Positions 15,233-24,194 are shown, counted from the stretch's first letter. The stretch is 64,000 bases of DNA from Mycolicibacterium sp. MU0050 (GCF_963378085.1 NZ_OY726395.1:4278001-4342000), one strand, 5' to 3'. Translations and numbers: made by a program. The notes: generated by a model from the sequence alone, not told the origin.

Positions 15233-16912
15233 TCAGTCACCGAACGACGGCCACGGCCAGATCGAGTCCGATCCGCGGTTCGAGCCTCGGTCGGACCCCG
15301 CATCGGAGCCGCCCCGGGAACCGGAGTCCCCGCTCGGCCAGCGCTGCTTCGGCTGCTCCACCACCTTCGGCGGCTCCCACTTGGGTGGCTCCCACTTCGG
15401 GGGCTCCCACTTGGGCGGTTCCCACTTCGGCGGCTCCCAGCGAGGCGGGTTGTTCCGCGGTGGGTCGTACTTGGGCGGGTCGTACTTGGGCGGGTCATAG
15501 CGCGGCGGGTAGTCCCGCGGCGGGGTGTAGCGCGGCGGGTCGTACCGCGGCGGGCTGTAGCGCGGCGGGTAGTCCCGCGGCGGATCCCAACGGGGGCGCA
15601 GCAGCGGCGGCACGATCGACTCGGGCAGCACGATCACCGGCGGCGGCACCACCGGCGCGGGCACCACGGCCGGCGGCGGGGGCGGCGGCGCGGGAGCTGC
15701 CGGCGGCGGCGGTGGCGGCGGGGCCGCAGGCGCCGGAGCGGGTGCTGCCGGTGCCGGGGCGCGTTCGACGAACACCGTGCGCGGCGCCGGCGCCTCCTGC
15801 ACCACAGGTCTGGGCGCCTTGATGGTCTCGATCGGGGCGACGGGCTTGGGGGGCTCGGCCACCGGTTCCGGGGCCGGCGCGGCGGCGGGCGGGCGCGGGG
15901 GCACCACCATGCTCTCCCCCGGCGTCGGCCGCTGATCGACGGTGGGGCGGATGCTGACCGCCAGCGAAATCACCAGCGCCGCGACACCAATCACGAAGAT
16001 GGAGGTCATCGCACTGCCGACCAACAGGAACGGCCGGCGCGCCGATTGCCCCGCCGACTCGTCGCCGTCGGCGGCGTCGACCAGTCCGGGAAGCTCCGGC
16101 ACCTCGATGTCGTCGCTGACCTCGCTGTAGGCCAACGCGCCGGCGGACTGGAGGCCCGCGGGCAGCATGTAACCGGCGCCGGCCAGCTGTGTGGCGTCAG
16201 CCGCCGCGGCGGCCACGCCGAGACCGACGGTGGTGGCCTCGAACCTGGGGGCGGCGGCGCTCGCCAACGCGGCGCCGCGGGCCAGGGCCAGCTCCGCCTC
16301 CTCCGGGGCGATGACCGGAAGCGAGGTGGCCGACTCGAGTTGCAGCTTGATCGCGGCCACGCTCACTCCGGAGCCGACGACGAAGACGCCCTGGGGCGGC
16401 TGATCGAGGGTTTCCAGGTCGGCGACCATCGCGGTCAACTCGGCGACCGCGTCGTCGGTGTGCAGATCCTGGCTCTGCACCTTCACGATCGAGCCGTCGA
16501 CGGTCTGCACCACCGACATGGTCGCGGTGTCCTGCTCGAGGAACATCAGGGCCGTGCGCTCGTAGCCCATCGCGTGGCCGGCGGCCTGCGCCAGCGCACC
16601 CGCGGCGTGCAACTCGGACACCAGCATGACGTCGTCGATGTTGTGGGCGGCCAGCGCGTCGCGCAAGGCGGCGGCCTCGTCGTGGTCCCGCCACGTCACA
16701 CCGGTCGACATGAGGCGATGACCGCCCTCGGCCGCGCTCTCCCGGGTGCCGAGGATGGCGGTGACAACCTGCGCCGAGGCCGTTGCCGAGTCGCCGCCCG
16801 AGCCGACGTTGAAGGCGTCGTGATCAACGGTCAGACCGTCGGCTTTTTCGCCTTCGACCAGCACCATGCGGACCGAGGTTGGTGTCATCGATACACCAAG
16901 CACGATGTCCAC
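15233..16912 (-). CDS. DUF7159-type membrane protein with Pro-rich WEPPK tail
   Basis: 559 residues from GTG 16912, with GGAGG upstream. Residues 1-230 (start MDIVLGVSMTPTSVRMVLVE) resemble an actin/Hsp70-like N-terminal half of the mycobacterial DUF7159 kind. A single TM helix (FLLVGSAMTSIFVIGVAALV, near 300) follows. The tail holds a Pro/Ala-rich stretch, then (R/K)YxPPR repeats, then six tandem WEPPK units, ending in a Ser/Gly/Asp-rich tip. The tail is probably outside the membrane, where Pro/aromatic repeats often bind cell wall. Function unknown. It shares its plan (ATPase-fold-like head, TM, Pro-rich tail) with the proteins at 2096 and 20334. Confidence 0.7.
   Translation of the reverse strand: MDIVLGVSMTPTSVRMVLVEGEKADGLTVDHDAFNVGSGGDSATASAQVVTAILGTRESAAEGGHRLMSTGVTWRDHDEAAALRDALAAHNIDDVMLVSELHAAGALAQAAGHAMGYERTALMFLEQDTATMSVVQTVDGSIVKVQSQDLHTDDAVAELTAMVADLETLDQPPQGVFVVGSGVSVAAIKLQLESATSLPVIAPEEAELALARGAALASAAAPRFEATTVGLGVAAAAADATQLAGAGYMLPAGLQSAGALAYSEVSDDIEVPELPGLVDAADGDESAGQSARRPFLLVGSAMTSIFVIGVAALVISLAVSIRPTVDQRPTPGESMVVPPRPPAAAPAPEPVAEPPKPVAPIETIKAPRPVVQEAPAPRTVFVERAPAPAAPAPAPAAPPPPPPPAAPAPPPPPPAVVPAPVVPPPVIVLPESIVPPLLRPRWDPPRDYPPRYSPPRYDPPRYTPPRDYPPRYDPPKYDPPKYDPPRNNPPRWEPPKWEPPKWEPPKWEPPKWEPPKVVEQPKQRWPSGDSGSRGGSDAGSDRGSNRGSDSIWPWPSFGD
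15350..15600 (-). repeat. Tandem WEPPK and (R/K)YDPP coding repeats
   Basis: About 250 bases encode six WEPPK units (15-base period, e.g. 15360-15450) followed upstream by YDPPRY/KYDPPK units. The DNA repeats are near-identical (GGCTCCCACTT-type), so copy number may vary between strains. Confidence 0.85.
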
Positions 16913-17111
16913 TGCGCCTCCAATATCGTTTGCTACGTAGCTTCAGTTCCGTTCCGGGCACCCGGGCCGCCCAGGCGGCCAACTACGAACTTCATCGGCG
17001 CTGCCACCTGCGGCGTTACAGGTACAGCTGCGGTGAAGGCCGTGCGTCCGACGCGACCGCGGGACCCCCATTTCCCGGTAGCTACCACCGTACCCATGCG
17101 AAGCTGGACAC

Positions 17112-17846
17112 GTGAGCGCCCCGGTGGATGCGGTCGACTTTCACTTCGATCCGATGTGCCCGTTCGCCTACCAGACCTCGCTGTGGATTCGCGACGTCCG
17201 CGCGCAGACCGGCCTGACGGTGAACTGGCGCTTCTTCAGCCTCGAGGAGGTCAACCGAGTCGAGGGCAAGAAGCATCCGTGGGAACGCGACTGGTCCTAT
17301 GGGTGGTCGCTGATGCGCATCGGTGCCGCGCTGCGGCGCGTCGACCCGACGCTGCTCGACGAGTGGTACCGCGCCATCGGTCACGAGCTGCACGACCTGG
17401 GCGGTAAACCGCACGACCCGACGGTGGCGCGCTCCCTGCTTGCCCGGATCGGCGCGGATGCCGCGGTGTTGGACGCGGCGCTGGCCGACCCGTCGACCCA
17501 CGACGAGGTCCGCGCGGACCACCAGCGGGTGCTCGACGCCGGCGGGTATGGGGTGCCCACGCTGTTCCTCGGCGAGCAGTGTCTGTTCGGTCCGGTGCTG
17601 ATCGACCCGCCCAAGGGCGCGGCGGCGCTGACGCTGTGGACCGTGGTGACCGGGATGGCGGCGCTGCCCCACGTCTACGAACTGCAGCGGCCCAAGACCG
17701 CCGCCGACGCCGAGCTGATCGGCCGCAGCCTGCGGCCCTACCTCGACGGCCGGGACTGGGTGAGCATGAATCGGGGCGAGGTGGTCGACGTCGAGGCGCT
17801 CACGGCCGCGGGGAGCCCGCCGGACCCGAACCGGCACGGGGTGTAA
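17112..17846 (+). CDS. DsbA-family thioredoxin-fold protein (Rv2466c-like)
   Basis: 244 residues from GTG 17112. DSBA-like architecture: N-terminal strand [16 protein letters not shown], a helical insertion, and the cis-Pro loop [10 protein letters not shown] near 156. Mycobacterial relatives include the mycothiol-dependent nitroreductase Rv2466c and FrnE-type proteins. The usual CPWC active site is CPFA here, so the second cysteine is missing. Single-cysteine (S-transferase-like, mycothiol-using) chemistry would fit better than disulfide exchange. No signal peptide, so cytoplasmic. Convergent with dcd, 5 bases between stops. Confidence 0.72.
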   Translation: MSAPVDAVDFHFDPMCPFAYQTSLWIRDVRAQTGLTVNWRFFSLEEVNRVEGKKHPWERDWSYGWSLMRIGAALRRVDPTLLDEWYRAIGHELHDLGGKPHDPTVARSLLARIGADAAVLDAALADPSTHDEVRADHQRVLDAGGYGVPTLFLGEQCLFGPVLIDPPKGAAALTLWTVVTGMAALPHVYELQRPKTAADAELIGRSLRPYLDGRDWVSMNRGEVVDVEALTAAGSPPDPNRHGV

Positions 17847-17851
17847 ACGGG

Positions 17852-18430
17852 CTACTTGTCGACGCGCTTGCGGAAGTTCTCGTAGGCCTTCGACGGGGTG
17901 GGCCCGCGCTGACCCTGATACTTCGAGCCCACCTTCGCGCTGCCGTACGGGTGTTCGGCCGGGCTGGTGAGCCGCAGCAGGCACAGCTGACCGATTTTCA
18001 TCCCCGGCCACAGGGTGATCGGCAGGTTCGCCACGTTGGACAGCTCCAGGGTGATGTGCCCGGAGAAGCCCGGATCGATGAACCCGGCCGTGGAGTGCGT
18101 CAGCAGACCCAGCCGCCCCAGCGACGACTTGCCCTCCAGCCGGCCCGCGAGGTCGTCGGGCAGCGAGCAGACCTCGAGCGTCGAGCCCAGCACGAATTCG
18201 CCCGGGTGTAGGACGAACGGTTCCCCCTTGGCGGGTTCCACCAGGCTGGTCAGCTCGTCCTGCCGCTGCGCGGGATCAATGTGGGTGTAGCGGGTGTTGT
18301 TGAAGACCCGGAACAGGGTGTCGAGGCGGACGTCGACGCTGGACGGCTGGACCAGGGAATCGTCGTACGGCTCGATGGCCAGACGTCCGGCGGCCAATTC
18401 GGCCCTGATGTCGCGATCGGAGAGCAGCAC
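17852..18430 (-). CDS. dcd: dCTP deaminase (bifunctional-type), Dcd
   Basis: 192 residues from GTG 18430, the start that gives the family N-terminus [12 protein letters not shown]. Motifs: [34 protein letters not shown] (active-site Glu and Arg/Ser), and the trimer-contact block [20 protein letters not shown]. Converts dCTP toward dUMP; mycobacterial Dcd is reported to be bifunctional dCTP deaminase/dUTPase. Close to the M. tuberculosis Rv0321 sequence from memory. It begins at a leaderless-type promoter and is divergent from the tRNA-Gly gene. Confidence 0.95.
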   Translation of the reverse strand: MLLSDRDIRAELAAGRLAIEPYDDSLVQPSSVDVRLDTLFRVFNNTRYTHIDPAQRQDELTSLVEPAKGEPFVLHPGEFVLGSTLEVCSLPDDLAGRLEGKSSLGRLGLLTHSTAGFIDPGFSGHITLELSNVANLPITLWPGMKIGQLCLLRLTSPAEHPYGSAKVGSKYQGQRGPTPSKAYENFRKRVDK

Positions 18431-18436
18431 CCGACG

Positions 18437-18442
18437 AGGGTA
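18437..18442 (-). promoter_or_regulatory. Leaderless -10 element of dcd
   Basis: On the minus strand TACCCT stands at -12 to -7 from the GTG at 18430 (TACCCT, CGTCGG, GTG). TANNNT at exactly this offset is the signature of mycobacterial leaderless transcripts, and no Shine-Dalgarno sequence is visible. Confidence 0.65.
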
Positions 18443-18477
18443 TCCGCTGGTGATGCTAACCTCTCTAGCCACACACC

Positions 18478-18551
18478 GCCGATGTAGTTCAATGGCAGAA
18501 CATCAGCTTCCCAAGCTGAGAATGCGGGTTCGATTCCCGTCATCGGCTCCA
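18478..18551 (+). tRNA. tRNA-Gly (CCC)
   Basis: Complete cloverleaf. The acceptor stem GCCGATG (18478) pairs with CATCGGC (18541-18547), discriminator T, then CCA at 18549-18551 is encoded. The D-arm is GTTCAATGGCAGAAC, the anticodon arm CAGCTTCCCAAGCTG has loop TTCCCAA, so anticodon CCC reads GGG, and the T-arm is CGGGTTCGATTCCCG. Lies beside dcd as in M. tuberculosis. Confidence 0.97.
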
Positions 18552-18772
18552 CTTTGACCAGCGCATTCGCTGATCAATCCGTTCGGTACCCGACCTCAGT
18601 TGTCACAAGCCGGTTGGAAGTGCCACCAGCGGTCAACGATTTCGACACAAGACGGCCGACAGCTCCGACGACAAGTCGGACAAGAAGTCGAGCGGAAGCG
18701 GTTCCGACGGCTGACCTCTCGGCTCACACATGCCGGCCGCCCCTCGATCTCAAGAGGGCCGTCGTTGTGGTG

Positions 18773-19423
18773 TCAGCGGAGGTAGACCTCTGACCCGGTC
18801 GGGTAACCGCCGCCCTTGGTGGTGAGGTGTACGTGGTCGTAGTGGCCGTAGCCGCCGGCGCGGGCCCCGCCCGGGGTGAAGTAGACGCCGCGCCAGATGG
18901 CGTCCTGCAAGTCGAATCGCTCGGCATTCTTGAGCGCGAAGGCGACAATCTCGTTGCCCAGCGCAATGCCCTCCGGACTGGAGTAGTTCGGAATCATCAC
19001 GTCGATCGCCAGCCCGTTGGGATGCCAGCGCAGCGCATCCGGGCGCACCCCGCCGATGTTGCTGATCTCCGGGAAGGCAGCGCTGATGGCGCGGGCCGCC
19101 AGGATGGTCTTCACCTGCAGACCGCTTTCCATGGCCACGCCGACCGGTAGCGCGGTGCGCGCGGCCCTGTCGGCCGCACGCCAGTGCGAGGCGGCCAGCG
19201 TCTGCAGCGGCTCCCCTTCGGGGGTGCTCGCGGACTTGTGCAGGGTCGCGGGGCCAAAGACGCCGGCGGCAACGATCTCCATGCAGCACGTCTCGGTCTC
19301 GACCGCCGGTTGGACGTCTTGTGCCAGGGGGGCGGCGCCGCTGCCGGCGGCCAGAAATGCCGCGGCAGGTGCGATCATCGCCGCCAGTGCCAGAGGCGAT
19401 CTCCGCCGCCGCTTGCGCGCCAT
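18773..19423 (-). CDS. Exported protein, Rv0320-like, M15-peptidase-type domain
   Basis: 216 residues from ATG 19423. A further ATG at 19450 would add nine residues without improving the signal. The N-terminus MARKRRRRSPLALAAMIAP is a positively charged signal peptide or anchor. The C-terminal ~120 residues hold a HPNGLAIDVMIPNY block and GGYGHYDHVHLTTKGGG, with Asp/His placement like a D-Ala-D-Ala carboxypeptidase-type (M15/VanY-like, ARB_07466-type) zinc site. A cell-wall hydrolase or binding role is likely but unproven. A CC pair (ETETCCMEI) stands in the mature part. Matches Rv0320 in position and length. Confidence 0.75.
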   Translation of the reverse strand: MARKRRRRSPLALAAMIAPAAAFLAAGSGAAPLAQDVQPAVETETCCMEIVAAGVFGPATLHKSASTPEGEPLQTLAASHWRAADRAARTALPVGVAMESGLQVKTILAARAISAAFPEISNIGGVRPDALRWHPNGLAIDVMIPNYSSPEGIALGNEIVAFALKNAERFDLQDAIWRGVYFTPGGARAGGYGHYDHVHLTTKGGGYPTGSEVYLR

Positions 19424-19859
19424 AACATGCCGACCCACAGCAAGCACCATAACGGCTTGATAACGGCTGTCCAGCTACCAATCAAGATCAGCCCTTCGGA
19501 CGCTCTTAGCTTTCCGCGCCGAAAAGCGGGTATCCCTTAACGTCCGTTGCGGGCGGGGTCACCGGCGTGTCTGGTCGCGGCCCTCGACTGCGACACCGCA
19601 CGCGCAGGCGTTCTACCTGCATGTTTAGCGAACTGACTCGACGCGCGTCGAACATTGTCGCGCCGCTGGCCGGCAGCGCCGCCACCGTGGCCTCCGGGTG
19701 TCGGCGGGGCCACTGGGCAGTCGGCTATCAGTACGAGAAATCTCACAATTGGCTTAGCAAACTGCGGGCCGAAATTCCGGGATTTCCGCTCCGTCGCACG
19801 AGCGGGTCGACGGCACGCGTTAGGCCACGCGCGCGTGGCGGCGCGACCGTCCCGGTCGA
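19424..19859. other. 436-bp gap without a supported gene
   Basis: The region between the Rv0320-like and Rv0313-like genes has open frames on the plus strand (e.g. 19567-19863), but they are Arg/Ser/Gly-rich without ribosome site or family resemblance. I see no convincing gene. The promoter of the Rv0320-like gene should lie near 19430-19520. Confidence 0.5.
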
Positions 19860-20252
19860 CTAGACCGCGGAACCGTCGTCGGCGTCGTCGTCGACTTCAT
19901 CGAGCGCGGTCACGGCGATGCCGTAGGGCAAAAACCGCACCTTGCGCTTGGGGTCGGTGTTGTACTTGTTGGCCCGCAGCGCGTCGAGTTCGGTCGCGTA
20001 GACCTGCTCCACGGTGGCGGCGCCGGTGTCGTCGACGATGAAGATCGCCCAGACCCCTTCGCCGATGTCGCCGGTGGTCTCCGGTTCGGGCTTGGACTTG
20101 CGACCGAACTCGTCGAACAGCACGCTCCAGCCGGCGCGCTCACCGGTCGACTCGAACATCTTGCCGAACGCGTCGCGCAGACCCTCGCCCGCTTCCCGGA
20201 CCATCCGGTCGAAATCTTCCGGGTCGAAGCCAAACGGCCCGTAGTTGCTCAT
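19860..20252 (-). CDS. Conserved hypothetical, Rv0313-like
   Basis: 130 residues from ATG 20252 (MSNYGPFGFDPEDFDRMVRE). Acidic, probably cytoplasmic. The middle (GDIGEGVWAIFIVDDTGAAT) and the C-terminal ALRANKYNTDPKRKVRFLPYG segments look like a compact alpha/beta fold. The last residues are Asp-rich. It lies 81 bases downstream of the Hsp70-like gene at 20334 on the same strand, matching the Rv0311-Rv0312-Rv0313 order of M. tuberculosis. Function unknown. Confidence 0.75.
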   Translation of the reverse strand: MSNYGPFGFDPEDFDRMVREAGEGLRDAFGKMFESTGERAGWSVLFDEFGRKSKPEPETTGDIGEGVWAIFIVDDTGAATVEQVYATELDALRANKYNTDPKRKVRFLPYGIAVTALDEVDDDADDGSAV

Positions 20253-20333
20253 CGCGGCCTCCATGACGGCGTCATCCGCACCCACTGCGGTCTCCCCAGT
20301 GTGCGTGAATTCCGCGGACCGCGCCACGAGCCG

Positions 20334-22160
20334 TTACGGCTGCGGCTGCGGTTGGCCCGGCACCGGGATCGGGATCGGCGGCAACCCCGGGATGTTGAGG
20401 TGCGTCGTGGTCATCGGCGGCGGCGCGGTCGTGGTCGTTGTCCGCGTCGTCGTGGTCGGGACGGTGGTGGTCGTCGTCGGCGGTGTGGTGGTCGTGGTCG
20501 GCGGTGTCGTCGTCGTGGTTGTGGTGGTGGTCGTCGTGGTCGTTGTCGTGGTCGTCGGCGGCGGCGTGGTGGTCGTCGTGGTGACCGGCGGCGGCGGCGG
20601 TGGTGGTGGCGGGGCCACCGGTGCCGGCGGCGGCTCCTGCGTGACGGTGACGACGGGAGGCGGCGGGGGCGGCGGTGGCGGTTCCGGCGGTGGGGGCGGC
20701 GGTTCCACGGTGTCGGACACCACCGGGACCGTGATGCTGCTGGGTGGGCTCTCGGTGCTCGTCGACTGGGTGGTCAGGGTGTAGGCCACGCCGCCGAACG
20801 CGACCAGCGCCACCGCGGCCGCGCCGCCGATGGCGAACTGCGGCAGCCGGTACCAGGGCCGGGGCGGGGCCTCGATCTCGCCGGTCGAGGGGGTGTACTC
20901 GATCTGTGGGCGGGCCCCGGTCTCCATGGCGTACGGATTGGGGCCGGTGTAGGGCATCGGGTCCGCGCCGGTGTACGGCACCGGTTCGGCGACGGCGTCG
21001 TCGTCCTGCGACCACGCCAACGCGCGGAAGGTGGATGACTGCGGCGAATCGCCGGCGGCGCCCGCCACGCCGGCGCCCAGAATGCCCGCGGTCGCGGCGT
21101 CGCCGATCGCGGTGCCGATCCCGGTGGGCGCGTCGGCATCCGGGCGCGCCGCGGTCAGCGCCGCACCGACGGCGGCATCCAGGTCGGGGCGCGGAGTGGT
21201 GACCACCTGGGCGCGGCTCAGCTCCGAAAGCCGCTGCGTCACAAACGGAATGCTCGCGCCGCCGCCCACGGTGGCCACGGCCGTCACGTTCGACCACACC
21301 AGCCGATGCCGGTCGAGCAGCTCCTCGAGCGCGCTCAGCACACCGCTGACCGGCTCGGCGATCACGCTCTCCAATTCCGTTCTCGTGAGCCGGATCTCCG
21401 ATCCGAAACCGGGCAGATCCACGGTCAGGGGTGTCGCGGTCTCGGCCGACAGGCGCTCCTTGGCGCGCCGACACTCCTCGCGCAGGCGGACCAGCGAACC
21501 CACCGCTGCCGTCGCCGACGGATCGGCCTGACCGTGCTGGGAGATGCCGGCCAGCACCGTGGTCAGCAAAGCCTGATCGATCTGGTCGCCGGAGAAGTCC
21601 GGGTACCGCACGGTCTCACCGATGGTCTGGAAGCCGTTCTCGGCGTCGGCCAGGGTGATGCTGGTGCCGCTGGCACCGAAATCCAACAAGGCGACGATAC
21701 CGGCGCCGGTCAGGCCGGGGTTGGTTTGCAACGCCGTCAATGCCGTGGTCGAGTCGGCCACCAGGCGCGGCGCGACGCCGTTCGGGGACAGCACCGGGTT
21801 GGCCCGCAGCGCGGCGCCGAACGCGCGCACCGTGCCCGACGGCCAATACGCCGGCACGGCGATGACGAGGTCGCCGGCGGGGGCGCCCACCGCCGCGGCA
21901 AGTGCCTGGATCAGCAACTGATCCGCGTGGTGGCTCGAACCGTCGGGGGCCACCATCGGGACCGGGTCTCCGACGCGTTCGACGAAGCCCATCAGCACCT
22001 GACCCGGTTCGGTCAGATTCGGATTCTCCGACGGCAGGCCCACTTCCGGGGGGCGATGCGGGTATAGCGTCAGCACGGCGCGACGCGTCAGTGGTGGTGC
22101 TCCCACCCGCGCCACGACCAGGTTGGTCGTCCCGATTGACAACCCTGAGGGGTCCGTCAC
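20334..22160 (-). CDS. Hsp70-fold membrane protein with Pro/Thr-rich tail, Rv0312-like
   Basis: 608 residues from GTG 22160. Paralogue of the 2096-3949 protein: the same opening GLSIGTTNLVVAR, the same GLPSENPNLTEPG block, DFGASGTSITLADAENG, and VATVGGGASIPFVTQRLSEL. One TM helix at about 440-463, then a tail of Pro runs and long Thr runs with no charged residues for long stretches. In M. tuberculosis Rv0312 is annotated as a Pro/Thr-rich protein. The cytoplasmic ATPase head and surface tail suggest a sensor or scaffold rather than a chaperone. Low-complexity GGT/GGC-type DNA at 20380-20720 is prone to slippage. Confidence 0.78.
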   Translation of the reverse strand: MTDPSGLSIGTTNLVVARVGAPPLTRRAVLTLYPHRPPEVGLPSENPNLTEPGQVLMGFVERVGDPVPMVAPDGSSHHADQLLIQALAAAVGAPAGDLVIAVPAYWPSGTVRAFGAALRANPVLSPNGVAPRLVADSTTALTALQTNPGLTGAGIVALLDFGASGTSITLADAENGFQTIGETVRYPDFSGDQIDQALLTTVLAGISQHGQADPSATAAVGSLVRLREECRRAKERLSAETATPLTVDLPGFGSEIRLTRTELESVIAEPVSGVLSALEELLDRHRLVWSNVTAVATVGGGASIPFVTQRLSELSRAQVVTTPRPDLDAAVGAALTAARPDADAPTGIGTAIGDAATAGILGAGVAGAAGDSPQSSTFRALAWSQDDDAVAEPVPYTGADPMPYTGPNPYAMETGARPQIEYTPSTGEIEAPPRPWYRLPQFAIGGAAAVALVAFGGVAYTLTTQSTSTESPPSSITVPVVSDTVEPPPPPPEPPPPPPPPPVVTVTQEPPPAPVAPPPPPPPPPVTTTTTTPPPTTTTTTTTTTTTTTTTTPPTTTTTPPTTTTTVPTTTTRTTTTTAPPPMTTTHLNIPGLPPIPIPVPGQPQPQP

Positions 22161-22323
22161 TACCTCTACCTTGCGTCGTACAGGGGCTGCGGCCAGTGCT
22201 CCACCCTAGACCCCGGGACCGCCCCGCCGGTCCAGCGACTCGGTCACGAAGCTATGACGACGACATCCGGGTGGTCCATGTCAGCGGCAGTGTGACCATG
22301 GTGGCAAACCCGGCCGGGGCGGG

Positions 22324-23556
22324 TCAGACCACGGTGAGCGGGAGCGACTTGCGCTCCTCGAAGACGAACGTGGCGCCGCCGCTGAACTTGGCGACTTCCA
22401 CTTCCGGGGCCACCTTGTGCGCGGTCTCGCCGACGGTGAACTCGAGGGTCCAGTCGGTGTCGGTGCCGGTGACGTGAACGCCGATGTGCGGGTCGACGGC
22501 GGTGGCGATGGCCTGCAGCGCCCGGGTCTCCCCCGGTGTGCACAGCGAGATCCAGGTTCCGTCGTCGTGGGCGACACTGCGGTGCACGTGCATGCGGCCG
22601 CCCTCGAACTCGGCGTCGACGTAGCCGTTGGGGTTGACCAGCGGATGCAGTTCGAGCACCCGCAACGCCCCGTCGATATCGCTGGACAGCTTGAGCGCCT
22701 TGTGGATTCGCTCGGCGGCCAGGCCGGCCAGGCCGATGAGCTGCTTGGTGCAGATGTCGCGGGCCTGCGCCTCGTCGGTGGCACGGGACTTCACCGCCAG
22801 CACATAGGACAGGTTGAGCAGCTGCATCTGGAGGCAGACCTCGTCGGCCAGGCGGACCAACGCCGACTTGGAGTATGCGGTGAAGTCGAAGTCGCTGACC
22901 AGCGGTCCGGAGTAGTCGGACTGGCCTTCGTCGGCCGGGTCGATGGGCGCCAATTCCCAAATGGCGGCGTGGGTTTTCTCGATGATCGCCAGCGGCGGCA
23001 GGCCCGCGACCTCGGGATGCGATTCGTCGATGATCACCGTCCAGGCGCAGTGCGGGTGGCGGTCGGCGGGGGTGCGTGGCGGACGGTGGATGGGCCGGAT
23101 CTGGGTCCGGGGGTTGGTGGCGACCGCGGTGGCGTCGAACGTCGGGTCCTCGATGTCGTGGCACATGCCGCGCACGTACTCGTCGCCCATCGGTTCGACG
23201 TCGAGCAGCGCGCCGCAGTGGTCGAGGTAAAACTCGCCGTGCCAGCGGTCGTGGATCACGTAGCGGAAGTCCATGAACTGCGGCGGGGCGCCGATGTCGA
23301 GCTGCATGCCCTTGAAGATGGTGGGCACGTCGTCGCCCTCGAATTTCAGCGCGCGCTGCATGCGTTTGGTGTAGATCGGGCTGGCGCCGGCCCACTCCTC
23401 GATGGCGATCTGCAGCATCTCCTCGCGGCCGAAATTACTGATGCACCATGCCATTCCGGATCGGTCGATCATCTGGCCGATCAGCAGGAGCTCAGGCAGC
23501 AGGGTCGCGAGCTCGGCGCGCGACAAAGACTCGAAGCGACTGGGGGCTGTAGTCAC
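22324..23556 (-). CDS. Conserved hypothetical, Rv0311-like (410 aa)
   Basis: 410 residues from GTG 23556. Rv0311 is 409 residues with the same neighbours, from memory. Features include GREEMLQIAIEEWAGASPIYTKRMQRA near the start, and a His/Cys-containing region: FYLDHCGALLDVEPMGDEYVRGMCHDIEDPTFD. The Cys-His-Asp spacing there hints at a metal or hydrolase-like site but I cannot assign a family. Cytoplasmic. Divergent from the TetR-type gene with a 38-base shared promoter region. Confidence 0.72.
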   Translation of the reverse strand: MTTAPSRFESLSRAELATLLPELLLIGQMIDRSGMAWCISNFGREEMLQIAIEEWAGASPIYTKRMQRALKFEGDDVPTIFKGMQLDIGAPPQFMDFRYVIHDRWHGEFYLDHCGALLDVEPMGDEYVRGMCHDIEDPTFDATAVATNPRTQIRPIHRPPRTPADRHPHCAWTVIIDESHPEVAGLPPLAIIEKTHAAIWELAPIDPADEGQSDYSGPLVSDFDFTAYSKSALVRLADEVCLQMQLLNLSYVLAVKSRATDEAQARDICTKQLIGLAGLAAERIHKALKLSSDIDGALRVLELHPLVNPNGYVDAEFEGGRMHVHRSVAHDDGTWISLCTPGETRALQAIATAVDPHIGVHVTGTDTDWTLEFTVGETAHKVAPEVEVAKFSGGATFVFEERKSLPLTVV

Positions 23557-23562
23557 ACTTCC

Positions 23563-23582
23563 AACATAGAGTCGTTAATGTT
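23563..23582. promoter_or_regulatory. AACAT-N10-ATGTT operator over divergent promoter
   Basis: AACAT (23563-23567) and ATGTT (23578-23582) form an inverted repeat in the 38-base gap between the Rv0311-like gene and the TetR gene. It overlaps TATGTT (minus strand, 23568-23563), which stands at -12 to -7 from the GTG at 23556, a leaderless-type -10. TATAAA at 23582-23587 is a likely -10 for the TetR gene. Autoregulation of both genes by the TetR protein is the simplest reading. Confidence 0.55.
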
Positions 23583-23594
23583 ATAAAGTCAACA

Positions 23595-24194
23595 ATGACA
23601 TCGGTAGCCCCCACCCGCCGCACCACCGCGCCCCGCAAGCGCGGCGACGAGACGCGGGCGAAGATCATCGACGAGACGGTGCGGTGCATCGTCGAGGAGG
23701 GCTTTCCCGCCGCCACCGCCAAGCACGTCGCCGAGCGCGCCGGCGTCACCTGGGGCGTCATCCAGTACCACTTCGGGGACCGCAACGGGTTGCTGAAGGC
23801 CGTGGTCGACGACGGGGTGGCCCGCCTGGTCGAGAGCCTGTCGACCGCGGAGGTCGGCGGCCTGTCGCTGCAACAGCGGATCGAGACCGTCGTCGACATC
23901 GCCTGGCAGTGCTACAGCAGCCCGACCTCGTTGGCCGCCTTCGAGATACTGCAGGCCACCCGCGGCAGCCTGGGTGGCGCGTCTCGGCGGCACCTGCTCG
24001 ACATGAACGACGCCGTCGGCGCGCTGGGCCGGCTGATTTCGGAGGATCCCGCGGATCGTCAAGTGGCCGAGGTGATCTGGGCTGCGCTGCGGGGCATGGT
24101 GCTGGCCGACATGATCGTCGGGCAACCGGTGGACTGGCAGCAAGAGCGAGCCACCTTGATCAAGATGGCCACGCTCTACTTGCAGCGTTCATAG
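23595..24194 (+). CDS. TetR-family transcriptional regulator
   Basis: 199 residues. N-terminal HTH: RGDETRAKIIDETVRCIVEEG, then TAKHVAERAGVTWGVIQYHF with the recognition helix ending YHFGDRNGLLKAV. An all-helical ligand domain makes up the rest. A basic N-terminus (TRRTTAPRKRG) may contact the minor groove. Divergent from the Rv0311-like gene, whose promoter carries a short palindrome. The following SnoaL-like gene starts 26 bases downstream and may be part of the same transcript. Ligand unknown. Confidence 0.85.
   Translation: MTSVAPTRRTTAPRKRGDETRAKIIDETVRCIVEEGFPAATAKHVAERAGVTWGVIQYHFGDRNGLLKAVVDDGVARLVESLSTAEVGGLSLQQRIETVVDIAWQCYSSPTSLAAFEILQATRGSLGGASRRHLLDMNDAVGALGRLISEDPADRQVAEVIWAALRGMVLADMIVGQPVDWQQERATLIKMATLYLQRS

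Noticed and set aside
19567..19863. 98-codon plus-strand frame between Rv0320- and Rv0313-like genes
   Set aside because: Arg/Gly/Ser-rich, no ribosome site, no family resemblance; typical chance frame in high-GC DNA.
20380..20720. GGT/GTC-rich tract as a separate repeat element
   Set aside because: It is the Thr/Pro tail of the Rv0312-like gene read on the opposite strand.
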